From: Sediminibacillus halophilus
GTDB taxonomy: Bacteria > Bacillota > Bacilli > Bacillales > Amphibacillaceae
Length of the DNA stretch: 64,000 nucleotides
NCBI RefSeq assembly: GCF_900103695.1
Contig: NZ_FNHF01000002.1
Location: 682,001-746,000, forward strand
Direction: 5' to 3'
The notes below the pieces were generated by a model, which was not told the origin of the DNA, did not search any database, and saw nothing but the letters and a program-made list of their open reading frames with translations. Positions 50,460-59,295 of this stretch are shown here, in pieces; within the stretch, counting starts at the first letter, position 1; each line of letters starts with the position of its first letter. The position numbers and the translations under genes are program-made.

Positions 50460-51758
50460 TTATCCTTGCTTGGCAGTTGGGGTTGTATTACCCTCCGCAT
50501 TGTTTGCTTCCTCGTTTTGCTCTTCTGCCAGCAGCTGTTTGTCATACAAACGGAAGAAAGGATAATAGATGACCATGGCCATCAGGATATTGAAAAGCAT
50601 TAGTACCCCTCCGCGCCAGTCTCCGGTCGTGAGAATCCCTGAAATCGGAGGTGGTGTGGTCCAAGGGACAATCACATAAGGCTTTCCTACCAAACCGAGC
50701 GACATCGAAAAATACGTGACGATCCCTACAGCCAGCGGGGCCAGGATGAATGGAATAAACAAGAGAGGGTTCATCACTACCGGTGCGCCGAAGATGACAG
50801 GTTCGCTGATATTGAAAAAGCTGGCACCGATCGATCCTCTACCAAGTCCTTTTAGATGCTTGGAACGTGCCCGCCAGACAAACAGCAGCGTCAAGGCAAA
50901 AGCCATTCCAGAACCACCGACAGCCCACCAGATTGCCATAAATGGCTGACCGATGATGTTTGGCAGCTCTTCTCCAGCCTGGTGTGCCGCCACGTTTTCC
51001 TCTGTCAGACTATACCAAATCGGGGCCATGACACTGGCCACCACGGAAATACCATGAATGCCGAACGACCATAGCAGGTGAATCAAGATGATCGCGATGA
51101 TCGCTCCCCACAGACTGCCTCCGGCCATTTGCAGCGGTTCGCGCAAGACGGCACCAACAACTCCGTGAAGTGATAAATCAAATGAAGCCTTTAACAGTAA
51201 GTCGATGCCCCAGACAATCGCAATGATGGCCGCTCCAGGGATAAGTGCGGTGAACGCACGCCAAACGGAAGGCGGTACACTGTCCGGCATACGGATGACG
51301 ATGTTTCTTTTTTCAAAAAAACGATAGACTTCGACCGTAAAAATAGCCAGGAGGATGGCGATGAACAGGCCTTCGCTTCCCATTAAATTTAGTGGGATAT
51401 TTCCTTCTTCCGATAATGGTGTCGCCACGAAAAATGCTGCGATTGCGAGCACTCCGGCTGACAAACCATCCATTTCGTAGCTTACTGCCAAATTATAAGC
51501 AATCGAAAATACGGCAATCAGTCCCAACAACCCAAACGTGGCGTTGACCGGAATATTCAATACAGGAGCGTATTGTGACATGAATTCTGCCCACGAAGGA
51601 ATTGGCGGGGAACTGATGATGAGAAAAATACTGCCGATGATCAATAACGGCATCACAGCAATGATTCCATCACGAATTGCTTTTAAATGACGCTGCTCTG
51701 CCATTTTACCGGCTACAGGCATAAAATAACGTTCCATAAATGCATTAAAACGGTCCAT
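50460..51758 (-). CDS. PTS lactose/cellobiose/chitobiose-family EIIC permease
   Basis: 432 aa integral membrane component with about ten helices. It opens MDRFNAFMERYFMPVAGKMAEQRHLKAIRDG, and HGISVVASVMAPIW, GGSGMAFALTLLF and FNISEPVIFGAPVVMNP mark the sugar-binding core of the CelB/ChbC family. ATG at 51758 with GGAGG in front. The 158 bp before it, up to EIIB, contain no terminator that I can see. The C-terminal 30 residues are polar and rich in E and N. Confidence 0.9.
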   Translation of the reverse strand: MDRFNAFMERYFMPVAGKMAEQRHLKAIRDGIIAVMPLLIIGSIFLIISSPPIPSWAEFMSQYAPVLNIPVNATFGLLGLIAVFSIAYNLAVSYEMDGLSAGVLAIAAFFVATPLSEEGNIPLNLMGSEGLFIAILLAIFTVEVYRFFEKRNIVIRMPDSVPPSVWRAFTALIPGAAIIAIVWGIDLLLKASFDLSLHGVVGAVLREPLQMAGGSLWGAIIAIILIHLLWSFGIHGISVVASVMAPIWYSLTEENVAAHQAGEELPNIIGQPFMAIWWAVGGSGMAFALTLLFVWRARSKHLKGLGRGSIGASFFNISEPVIFGAPVVMNPLLFIPFILAPLAVGIVTYFSMSLGLVGKPYVIVPWTTPPPISGILTTGDWRGGVLMLFNILMAMVIYYPFFRLYDKQLLAEEQNEEANNAEGNTTPTAKQG

Positions 51759-51916
51759 CTCATTTCCTCCCTTAAATGGATTGGTAATCTTTCTTCAGTC
51801 TAGGGGGAATATCGCTTTCGCTGCTCTTTTACAGTGGAAAGGACAACACAAGCAATCATGGTGAATGAACATTTTGGTAATAGATGACGACAAGGCGTTA
51901 GAGAACGCTGCAACAC

Positions 51917-52222
51917 TTATTGATCCAGAAGTTCCAGTGCCTGATCGAGCACTTTCTCTCCATCCCTGATGCCGTAGGCTTTCATATCGATAATGGCAAT
52001 GGGAGTGTTTGCTGACTTTGCTTTCTTGTACAACTCGTTTTGTTTATAGCGGATTTGCGGACCGAGCAGGATGACATCGGCCGTTTTCAGTTGTTCATCC
52101 ATATCATCCACAGAATAAGCGTCCACCTCTACTTCGATTTGCCTGTCGGCAGCTGCCTTTTTTATCCGGTCCACGAGCAGACTAGTGCTCATGCCCAATG
52201 CACATAGTAATGCTATTTTCAT
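51917..52222 (-). CDS. PTS lactose/cellobiose/chitobiose-family EIIB component
   Basis: 101 aa. Phosphocysteine C7 is in ALLCALGMSTSLL at the N-terminus, the standard P-loop-like site of the CelA/ChbB group. It takes phosphate from EIIA and gives it to the sugar at EIIC. ATG at 52222 overlaps the GH4 stop (ATGA), so the two are coupled. Confidence 0.9.
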   Translation of the reverse strand: MKIALLCALGMSTSLLVDRIKKAAADRQIEVEVDAYSVDDMDEQLKTADVILLGPQIRYKQNELYKKAKSANTPIAIIDMKAYGIRDGEKVLDQALELLDQ

Positions 52223-53532
52223 CGGTTAACCCCCTGTTTGTCTTGGTAAAATTGTGGCAAATATGGTTGATTTACTTCCAGCATTTCCTCCAGCACCGTT
52301 TTTGCCTTTTCCGAGGAAGGAACCAAAGGATGAAGGGTCAACGCCTGCAATGCAAGTCCCTTATCCCCTGTTACAGCAGCATCCACTGTCAATTCCTCAT
52401 AAGCCTTGACGACCTGCAGCAATCCTCTTATCTGCGGTGGGACATAGCCAACCTGCAGCGGTGTGACGCGATGACTTTCCACCACACAGTTCACTTCGAT
52501 ACAAGCATCCTTTGGAAGACAGGAAATCGTCCCATTGTTCCGGACGTTCAGCGTATGGATTCTTTTGGAATTAGTGTGGAGTGAAGTCATCAGCCGTACT
52601 GCCGCTTCCGAGTAATAAGCTCCTCCCCGCTGTTCCAGCGCCTGTGGTTTTTTATCAAGTGACGGGTCCTGGTAAAGCTCGAATAACTCCTTTTCCACCT
52701 TTCGAACTTGATCTGCCCTAGTCTCATGGTTGTGGTATTGTTCCAATTGCTGCTCCAGCAGCCGGTCTGTTTGGTAATAGTATTTGTGGTAACCACACGG
52801 AATGGCCTGCAGAGACTGCAGGAAGTCAAGATCCCAGCCAAAAGACGGGATATTCCGCGCTTCATAGCTGTCGGAGACACCGGTTAGAATATCCTCTATT
52901 CGCGATTTTCCTTTTACGTATAATTCGGTTATCCAGATTAAATGGTTGATGCCGACGAAGGTGAGGCTGATGTCCTCCATGTCCACGTTATAGGTATGAG
53001 AGAACTTTTTGTAGTAATTAATTGGATTATTGCATAAGCCGACGACTTTGACGTCGCTGTGTTTTAAAATGGCCTCTGTCACCAAGCCGGCCGGGTTGGT
53101 AAAGTTGAGCAGCCACGCATCCGGTGCAAGCTCCTCGATATCTTGGCAAATATCCAAAAGAACCGGTATGGTGCGCAAAGCTTTCATAAAGCCTCCAGCG
53201 CCTGTCGTCTCTTGGCCAATCACACCGTGCTTGAGCGAAATGTATTCATCGTTCCTGCGCATTTCCAGCTGCCCGACGCGAATCTGGGTAATTACATAGG
53301 AAGCATCCTTGATAGCTGCCCGTCGATCGAGTGTGGCAGTCAATTTTATTGGTAAGTCAGCTTTTTTGATCATTCGCCTTGCCAGTTTTTCCATAATCGA
53401 CAGCTTTTCTTGGCCTTCCGGAACATCAACCAGCCATATCTCTGAAACTCCAAGCAATTCCTGTTGCTCGATAATCCCTTCCAATAACTCTGGTGTGTAC
53501 GAGGATCCCCCTCCAATCACTGTGATTTTCAT
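52219..53532 (-). CDS. GH4 family 6-phospho-beta-glycosidase (ChbF/LicH/CelF type)
   Basis: 437 aa NAD- and metal-dependent cytoplasmic glycosidase that splits the phosphorylated disaccharide brought in by the PTS. Rossmann motif KITVIGGGSSYTPELLEG; metal ligands C in GLCNNPINYY (about 170) and H in GINHLIW (about 200); HGVIGQETTGAGGFMKAL is the GH4 signature. ATG at 53532, with AAAGGGTG ahead (GTG 53541 is an alternative). First gene of the operon. With ChbG beside it, chitobiose phosphate is a better guess than cellobiose phosphate. Confidence 0.88.
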   Translation of the reverse strand: MKITVIGGGSSYTPELLEGIIEQQELLGVSEIWLVDVPEGQEKLSIMEKLARRMIKKADLPIKLTATLDRRAAIKDASYVITQIRVGQLEMRRNDEYISLKHGVIGQETTGAGGFMKALRTIPVLLDICQDIEELAPDAWLLNFTNPAGLVTEAILKHSDVKVVGLCNNPINYYKKFSHTYNVDMEDISLTFVGINHLIWITELYVKGKSRIEDILTGVSDSYEARNIPSFGWDLDFLQSLQAIPCGYHKYYYQTDRLLEQQLEQYHNHETRADQVRKVEKELFELYQDPSLDKKPQALEQRGGAYYSEAAVRLMTSLHTNSKRIHTLNVRNNGTISCLPKDACIEVNCVVESHRVTPLQVGYVPPQIRGLLQVVKAYEELTVDAAVTGDKGLALQALTLHPLVPSSEKAKTVLEEMLEVNQPYLPQFYQDKQGVNR

Positions 53533-53606
53533 TGTTCTCACCCTTTCATTGCAACGTTGCTTATCTCCATTTTACCTTCCAAGCTCATCCACTTGGAGAG
53601 AGACTT

Positions 53607-53619
53607 TTGCCATTGGCAA
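53607..53619. promoter_or_regulatory. Candidate LicR operator upstream of the PTS operon
   Basis: TTGCCATTGGCAA is a perfect 13-bp palindrome lying 75 bp before the GH4 start and upstream of a -10-like TAAAAT. The promoter lacks a good -35 box, fitting an activator. Confidence 0.5.
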
Positions 53620-53660
53620 CGGTAAAAAGTTACTTGTAGCTGGTACATCCTTAAAGGAAT

Positions 53661-53691
53661 AAAAAAGGCAAAGGGAATCGACACCTTTGCC
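53661..53691 (-). terminator. Terminator of licR
   Basis: GGCAAAGG and CCTTTGCC close a hairpin directly after the licR stop; six T follow on the minus strand. Confidence 0.85.
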
Positions 53692-53694
53692 TGA

Positions 53695-55617
53695 TCACAG
53701 TTTTTTAATTGTTTGCAAAAACTCTTTGTAGCTGGAACATGCTAATAGTTGAAGCAACAGTTTTTCATTATCAACGAGTTTGACCAAGGCCTGAAACATC
53801 GGCTTTACTTCCTGCTTTTTTTCTTTGTCGATGTTAAGCAGAAAAATGACTTGCACCAGTTTATCGGACCATTCGATTGGCTTTTTCAACGTCATAATCG
53901 ACCAGAAAGTCTGATCACCCATCGGCTCAAGCGGGTGGGGAATGGCCACCAAGTTACCGAAGCTTGTCGGTGCATAACTTTCCCGCTCCAATACCGAGTC
54001 GATATATCCATCGCCGACTTTTCCATCAACAGCAAGTTTACGCCCCATAAAACGGATGACCTCCTCCGGGGAAGCTAAATCATATTGAAGAAACGTGTAC
54101 TTTTCGACCATATAGCGTTCGACCAGTTTCTTCTCTTCTATCAGCATATTGCGGATTTTGGTGAGATCACTATCCCCTAAAACCGTTCGGACGAGGACCA
54201 CCGGGACAGGCAGTTTCCGCTTTATCGGAATGGTCGTTATCACAAAATCGATTCCTTGCAGCATTTGGTCATCCAAGCTGTAATATTCTGTCGTCCCGGC
54301 AACTTCCAAATCACTCCCGAAGCGATCCTCCAGTTTGTATAACAGCAGCTGGGCACTGCCAAGTCCGGTGGCACAGACAATCAAACACCTACGTGTTCGG
54401 GAAACCCTTCTTTTAGCTCGTTCTTGGGCGGCTTCCAGATGAAGTGCCAAATAACCTACCTCATGCTCATCGACCCTCACGCCAATATAGCTTTGCAGTT
54501 CATCTGCAGCAACCAGAGCAGCCTCGAACGAGAGTGGATAATTCTTCTTTATATCTTCAAGAAGTGGATTCCTAATATTCATTTGATGCCTGTGACGATT
54601 GATTGCCGGTCTTAAATGGAGGCACATATGCAGCAAAAGCTCTTCATCCTCTGCGAGTTGAAAGGAATAAAGCGCATCTATTTTTACCACCATATTCCTT
54701 ACCAACCGATACAATTCCGGGTCGACCGCAACAGCTTCTTTCGCAATTTTTTGATCTGATCTGCTCCGCTTGGTCCCCTGTAAATGAAGGGTAAGATAAA
54801 TCACTTCCTCTTCTGCAAAATCAACGTGCAGGCCGTTCTCCACCGTTTCGATAATTTCCTTTGCCACATCGAACTCTTTTAGAGAACGCATTTCCACCCA
54901 CTGTTCTTCTGGCACTTCTACCTGATTTTCTTCTTGAATACGCTTACATGAAATGGCAAGGTGTGTGATGAGATTCTGCAGACTAATATCAGAAATCATA
55001 ATACCGTGCTTGCGCAAGCTTGATAAAATGGCTGTTCGAATGTAATCCAAATCTTCCGGCGGCAAAATGCCCCTCCAGTTATCAGTCGCTTCCATGAACG
55101 AGGACTTTTGATTGAATAAATACTCTGAAATGCAAAAACGGATGTTTGTTTCTTTTCCGATTACCTTGATGCCATAGCCGGGACGGTGGTCTATCTCCAG
55201 GTCGTACGTTTCCAAAATCGATCGGATATGTTTTAAGTCATTTTGCAAGGTAGACCGGCTAATATACAATTCCTCTGCCAGCAATTCCATTTTCACATAA
55301 TCGGAATGAAATAATAGCCTTTCCAAGACATAGACCGTTCTAGCCTGTGGATCATCGGGAGGTCGCTGGCTTTCCGTCTGTATGTATTCCTGAAAAAGTT
55401 GTTGAAAAGAAGCCTCATCCTTTACCTGCAGGTGATAACCTTTCCCTCGCCGGGATTCAATGGACAAGTTCTGACGGGAAAGTAGCTGGTTCAATGCCTT
55501 GATTTCATTCCGCACCGTTTTCGGGCTGACCTGCAGGCTGGCCGAAAGCTCTGCACTGGTAACAGGTTCATTCGCTTCCAAGAACAGCTCGAGCAATTCC
55601 TGCCAACGTTCCTTCAT
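53695..55617 (-). CDS. licR: LicR-type PRD-containing transcriptional activator
   Basis: 640 aa PTS-controlled regulator. N-terminal HTH domains (about 1-60, TVRNEIKALNQLL) and a second Mga-like HTH near 105-130 (ISRSTLQNDLKHI). PRD1 about 180-290 has LITHLAISCKR and LTLHLQG; PRD2 about 300-400 has LLLHMCLHLRP and LALHLEAA. An EIIB-like domain follows with C near 411 (IVCATGLGSAQLL), then an EIIA-like domain with H near 560 (AIPHPLEP). Phosphorylation through PTS proteins sets activity. Encoded immediately upstream of the chitobiose-type operon on the same strand, with its own terminator. Symbol by family and context. Confidence 0.88.
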   Translation of the reverse strand: MKERWQELLELFLEANEPVTSAELSASLQVSPKTVRNEIKALNQLLSRQNLSIESRRGKGYHLQVKDEASFQQLFQEYIQTESQRPPDDPQARTVYVLERLLFHSDYVKMELLAEELYISRSTLQNDLKHIRSILETYDLEIDHRPGYGIKVIGKETNIRFCISEYLFNQKSSFMEATDNWRGILPPEDLDYIRTAILSSLRKHGIMISDISLQNLITHLAISCKRIQEENQVEVPEEQWVEMRSLKEFDVAKEIIETVENGLHVDFAEEEVIYLTLHLQGTKRSRSDQKIAKEAVAVDPELYRLVRNMVVKIDALYSFQLAEDEELLLHMCLHLRPAINRHRHQMNIRNPLLEDIKKNYPLSFEAALVAADELQSYIGVRVDEHEVGYLALHLEAAQERAKRRVSRTRRCLIVCATGLGSAQLLLYKLEDRFGSDLEVAGTTEYYSLDDQMLQGIDFVITTIPIKRKLPVPVVLVRTVLGDSDLTKIRNMLIEEKKLVERYMVEKYTFLQYDLASPEEVIRFMGRKLAVDGKVGDGYIDSVLERESYAPTSFGNLVAIPHPLEPMGDQTFWSIMTLKKPIEWSDKLVQVIFLLNIDKEKKQEVKPMFQALVKLVDNEKLLLQLLACSSYKEFLQTIKKL

Positions 55618-55686
55618 GGCAACACCCCTTTTTCAGAAAATTGTTACCCTTACTATAGCATGGTTAGTTTCCGCCAGGCAAAATTG

Positions 55687-55715
55687 AAAAGAGGAGGGTC
55701 AGTCCCTCCTCTTTT
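55687..55715. terminator. Terminator after the glycerophosphodiesterase gene, made of repeat-family sequence
   Basis: AAAAGAGGAGGG and CCCTCCTCTTTT around TCAGT; the core GGGTCAGTCCC is the same as in the repeats at 28-36 kb. Confidence 0.8.
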
Positions 55716-55726
55716 CGTTCATAAAT

Positions 55727-56638
55727 TTAATCCAAGCGATATTCTTTCAGCACTTGTCTGAACCGATCAGGATAGTTGGTAAATACTCCGGTTACCCCCC
55801 ATTCCAGTGCTAAACGCATATCTTCCTCAGTATTGATGGTATAGGGATGGATCAGCAGCCCCTTGTCACGTACCTGACGGATATAATTTGCTCCATTCTC
55901 CATTTGCTTGATGCGGTTAAAGCTTGGACCGACTCCGATGGCGTATTCCGCAATTTCACCCAGCCTGCTTGTCCCTTCCTGATCTGGTCGGCTGATCAAT
56001 TGGACAAGCGGAATAGCTTGATTTATTTCGTTCATTTTTAATAAACTTTCCTGAGAGAATGATTGAATAATCACGTTGCTGGAACGTCCGTTAACACCGG
56101 TTAGTTTGTAATCCTCGAGCAAGTCGGCAAGCTTTTCCTCCATTCCCGGGTAGACATCCGGCGATTTCGTCTCGATGTAGTAATGCTTGCTTTTTCCGAA
56201 GTGATCAAAAATCTCTCGTAGAGTCGGAACCTCTAACCCGGCATATTCAGGTTTAGCCAATTCCGGATATTGTTCATTAAACCAACTCCCCGCATCCAGC
56301 TGTTTGATTTCTCCAAGTGTCATCTCTCCCACGCGGCCCGTACCATCGGTAGTCCGGTCGACGGTTTCGTCATGCATGGCAATCAGTTCGCCGTCCTTTG
56401 TCATTTGCAGGTCGATCTCAATATAGTCCGCCTTCATCTCCACGCCAAGTTCATAGGCAGCAATCGTATGCTCGGGTGCATAACCGGAAGCACCACGATG
56501 GGAAATATTCAGCACTCTTTCCTCTGGAAAAGGCAAATCTGTTTCACCTCCGGCAGCCTCTGCCTGGACAGTCCCGATTTGAGATGCTCCCCCCATCACG
56601 GCAGCCGACACAGCAAGGTATGTTACAAATTTTTTCAT
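55727..56638 (-). CDS. glpQ: Secreted glycerophosphodiester phosphodiesterase (GlpQ type)
   Basis: 303 aa. Signal peptide about 1-28 ([24 protein letters not shown]). Catalytic H47 and R48 in [18 protein letters not shown]; metal ligands E74 and D76 in DYIEIDLQ; second catalytic H89 in [13 protein letters not shown]. It hydrolyses glycerophosphodiesters, including teichoic acid or lipid breakdown products, to glycerol 3-phosphate outside the cell. ATG at 56638 behind CGGGAGGGAACGGG. A terminator-like hairpin lies 35 bp upstream. Confidence 0.9.
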   Translation of the reverse strand: MKKFVTYLAVSAAVMGGASQIGTVQAEAAGGETDLPFPEERVLNISHRGASGYAPEHTIAAYELGVEMKADYIEIDLQMTKDGELIAMHDETVDRTTDGTGRVGEMTLGEIKQLDAGSWFNEQYPELAKPEYAGLEVPTLREIFDHFGKSKHYYIETKSPDVYPGMEEKLADLLEDYKLTGVNGRSSNVIIQSFSQESLLKMNEINQAIPLVQLISRPDQEGTSRLGEIAEYAIGVGPSFNRIKQMENGANYIRQVRDKGLLIHPYTINTEEDMRLALEWGVTGVFTNYPDRFRQVLKEYRLD

Positions 56639-56665
56639 TCCCGTTCCCTCCCGGATTTTTCAACT

Positions 56666-56738
56666 ACCGAAAAAAACAGAGAATCTCCATAAAACATTTC
56701 TTCAGGGAAAAGGCTCGTTGATGTCGATTCTCTGTTTT
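56666..56738 (-). promoter_or_regulatory. Terminator-like hairpin in front of glpQ (possible attenuator)
   Basis: AAAACAGAGAATC and GATTCTCTGTTTT (13-base perfect arms) enclose a 40-base loop; on the minus strand TTTTTTT follows. It ends about 30 bp before the glpQ start and about 230 bp after the lipoprotein gene. Either a late terminator or a conditional one in the glpQ leader. Confidence 0.5.
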
Positions 56739-56961
56739 CCAATTTTCGATAGTTTCGTAGATTCAGACCAGAATGCGAAACGATCTAGATTGATTCCCGC
56801 TTCCTGACCATCCTCTTAATTCAAATCCTATCTGACTTTCTCATGCATCACAATGAGAGACTGGTAGGAAAAAACTTCATAACATTTTTACATTCCTTAG
56901 TAGAAAAGTAATGACTTGCATAACCTTCCGGTAGATTCGAACTAACTTAGCGTCGTACCGG

Positions 56962-57343
56962 CTACTGTCTGTCTAATGAAAAGGTTTCCTTATTATCATT
57001 CCACTCGACTGTAACTTCTGCTTCCGTATGTTCCGTGACTTTAGAATGCGTCTGATTGGCTTCATTGCTATAAGTGAGGGTGCCATTCTTCTCCAAAGCG
57101 GCACCGCTTCTTTCAAAACTTCCAGAGGTTACGACACGGTAAGTAATTTCTCCAACCGAATCAATATCAGTCCCCTTATATTCAAGCTTGAATTCTTCCG
57201 TTTCTAAGTCATCGCTGGTGTGAATCACTTTTAAGTTTGCCGACCAATTTTCCGACTCACCAGAATAAGTGAAAGTATTGGTGGTACATGCGGTAAGGAA
57301 GACCAATAATGCTAGCAATAATACTAAATTCTTTCGGTACCAA
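56962..57343 (-). pseudogene. Small lipoprotein gene with a probable 1-bp frameshift after codon 2
   Basis: The protein reads NLVLLLALLVFLTACTTNTFTYSG and on to ETFSLDRQ, a type II signal peptide with lipobox LTAC and about 105 mature residues, rich in T and E, predicted beta. In its frame there is no ATG, GTG or TTG with a ribosome-binding site. TTG 57343 behind GGGAG starts VPKEF in another frame; dropping one C from GGTACCG gives VRKNLVLLLALL and a perfect signal peptide. Start at TTG 57318 without a site is the alternative. Function unknown. Confidence 0.6.
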
Positions 57344-57409
57344 TTAGATCTCCCTATAATAGAAATACCGTAAACTCCTCTTGCTGATTAAATCTTTATT
57401 TAAGACAGT

Positions 57410-57592
57410 TCAAGTATCTTCTTCGGGATTTCTACTTTTCCCTTCAAGACTCTTGGCGATTTCTGATAGGATTATGTTTCTCTGTCTTTGGATTTTGAGG
57501 AAACTAATAACCCCCCAGATACTGAATCCTATTAAAAGCAGAGGAAACAACGGGTAAAGCATATAAAAAAACTCAAAAATATTGGACATCAT
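57410..57592 (-). CDS. Small single-helix membrane protein
   Basis: 60 aa; ATG at 57592 behind AAAGGGGGCG. A hydrophobic helix covers about 9-32 and a charged tail follows (KIQRQRNIILSEIAKSLEGKSRNPEEDT). Unrecognised. It is one of four small membrane or exported proteins in a row on this strand. Confidence 0.55.
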   Translation of the reverse strand: MMSNIFEFFYMLYPLFPLLLIGFSIWGVISFLKIQRQRNIILSEIAKSLEGKSRNPEEDT

Positions 57593-57639
57593 TCGCGCCC
57601 CCTTTTTCTTTAAATTGATTTCATCTTACCTTTCATTAC

Positions 57640-57849
57640 TTATTTATTTTTTTGTGCAGTCGTTATTACGATTTTACCATTGCCCATTGCCATAAATCCT
57701 TGAAGCAGAGCAAACAGGGAAATAGCAGGATTGGCGTTTGCAGCGAAGAAGCCCATTACTAGGGTAATTAGACTAAAAAACACAAAAAGGAAACCTAGTA
57801 TGTACGATGAATAACCTATAAACAAAATGACCACCCCCACTGATCCCAT
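57640..57849 (-). CDS. Small two-helix membrane protein
   Basis: 69 aa; helices about 4-26 and 28-55 with a KIVITTAQKNK end. ATG at 57849 has only a weak site (AGAGAATG); GTG 57834 after GTGGGGG is an alternative. Unrecognised family. Confidence 0.45.
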   Translation of the reverse strand: MGSVGVVILFIGYSSYILGFLFVFFSLITLVMGFFAANANPAISLFALLQGFMAMGNGKIVITTAQKNK

Positions 57850-57895
57850 TCTCTATAGCACCCTGTTGGTTTCACATCTTTCATTCATGTACTCA

Positions 57896-58213
57896 TCATT
57901 CACTTTCGTTATTTCTCCATTTTATGTAATTGTAAGCAAGGTCTATGGAAGCGACTAAGATAAAAAGGATTCCAAGAATGACATATTCATTCGAAGATAT
58001 AATTCCAAGCCAATATATAGTGAGAAATAACAAAAATACGATTGGAATGCCCCATAATATACGTATCAACTTTCTCCGATAGGTTAATTTATGATAGATC
58101 AGCACAAACCCTTTATCAATTTTTTCTGTGTTTTTATAAACGGTGGTGAATATTATCGCGTTAATTACCAAGATTATAATAACCAAACCGATATAATATG
58201 CTAAATGATTCAA
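57896..58213 (-). CDS. Small three-helix membrane protein
   Basis: 105 aa from TTG 58213, with GGGTGGGAG five bases ahead; GTG 58225 is the longer option. Hydrophobic segments about 5-27, 50-70 and 74-93; basic loop KLTYRRKLIR. Unrecognised. Confidence 0.5.
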   Translation of the reverse strand: MNHLAYYIGLVIIILVINAIIFTTVYKNTEKIDKGFVLIYHKLTYRRKLIRILWGIPIVFLLFLTIYWLGIISSNEYVILGILFILVASIDLAYNYIKWRNNESE

Positions 58214-58225
58214 TACATCTCCCAC

Positions 58226-58740
58226 CCTAATAGTATGTTTTATATTTTATGCGTCAAAAGGTTCTTTCTTTAAAGGGAAAATTGTAGAATATTGAGTTAC
58301 GCTAAATCCAAAAGCTTTGAGAGAGCAACACGATAATTAGGAGATACACATGTTGATTAATTGCTGACTTTTTCAGAAATGTATTAAGTAAATCAGTTGT
58401 TTAATAATTCCTTGAACATCTGTATGTTAATATGATAACGTACCTTCCTTCGCAACAGCTGCATACACATATCGACTTACTTTCTCAAGTGTAAAATGTT
58501 TACTGGATAATTCCCCCATAACCCTCATCCCCTTTTTTGTTAGAACCACATGCTATAAAAGCTTCGTTTTTTTTTCTATCTATGGAGAACCCTTAGACAA
58601 CATGACAACCCCTCTTTGTATTCAACGCCTTTGTCTTTAATTCTCTTTAACAATTGTACAAACACTATTACATACCGTTCCTCTTTGTTAGCTAGTAATT
58701 CATTCCTTTCTTCCATTGTCATACCTATTAACTTCAATAA
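58226..58740. other. Gene-poor AT-rich stretch
   Basis: About 500 bp without a supported gene. A 46-80 codon minus-strand frame at 58576-58818 overlaps the terminator of the VOC gene and has no good ribosome-binding site. Confidence 0.45.
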
Positions 58741-58785
58741 AAAAGAGGCGATTTCCTTCTTGAAGAAACGCCCCTCTTTGTTAAA
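58741..58785 (-). terminator. Terminator of the ArsR/VOC operon
   Basis: On the minus strand CAAAGAGGGGCG and CGCCTCTTTTTT pair around a 20-base loop, with the T-run at the end. Confidence 0.78.
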
Positions 58786-58843
58786 AAATATCCTTTTTTT
58801 CAATCGATAGAAAACCAATCATGATAATTAGAATCGTTTACTT

Positions 58844-59227
58844 TTACATCTGGATAATTTGGATAAGGTTGCCGCAAGTATCATCGAAAACTGCTACTGT
58901 CACTTCTCCCATTTTGGTCGGTTCCACGGTAAAATTCACGCCCTTATCCTGTAACCGTTTGTGCTCTTCATAAATGTCTTGGACACCGAACATCGTTACT
59001 GGAATTCCGTCAGCAAATAATCTCTGTTGATACTCTTTGGCCGCAGGGTGTTCATTAGGCTCGAGCACTAATTCAGTACCGTCCTGGTCACTGGGAGAAA
59101 CAAGCGTTATCCATCTATGTTCCCCAGTTGGCACGTCATGTTTTTTTACAAACCCCAGTGTTTCTGAATAAAATTCCAGTGCCTTATCTTGATCTTCTAC
59201 GAAAATGCTGTTTACTATAATTTCCAT
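58844..59227 (-). CDS. VOC family protein
   Basis: 127 aa; ATG at 59227 with GGGGGC ahead. Betaalphabetabetabeta fold: EIIVNSIFVEDQDKALEFYSETLGF, then ELVLEPNEH and end CGNLIQIIQM. A metal-binding E in LVLEP and a final Q in place of E suggest a non-glyoxalase member. Co-transcribed with the ArsR gene 68 bp upstream, which probably represses it. Such ArsR/VOC pairs often detoxify small electrophiles or antibiotics. Confidence 0.8.
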   Translation of the reverse strand: MEIIVNSIFVEDQDKALEFYSETLGFVKKHDVPTGEHRWITLVSPSDQDGTELVLEPNEHPAAKEYQQRLFADGIPVTMFGVQDIYEEHKRLQDKGVNFTVEPTKMGEVTVAVFDDTCGNLIQIIQM

Positions 59228-59295
59228 CACATTTGCCCCCTTCTAGTTTTCGGTTAGTGTTGGTAAATCACTTTCATTGCCAAACCCATTTCGAA

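Noticed and set aside
58576-58818. 80-codon minus-strand frame with MEERNELLANKEERY
   Set aside because: It reads through the terminator of the VOC gene and lacks a convincing start.
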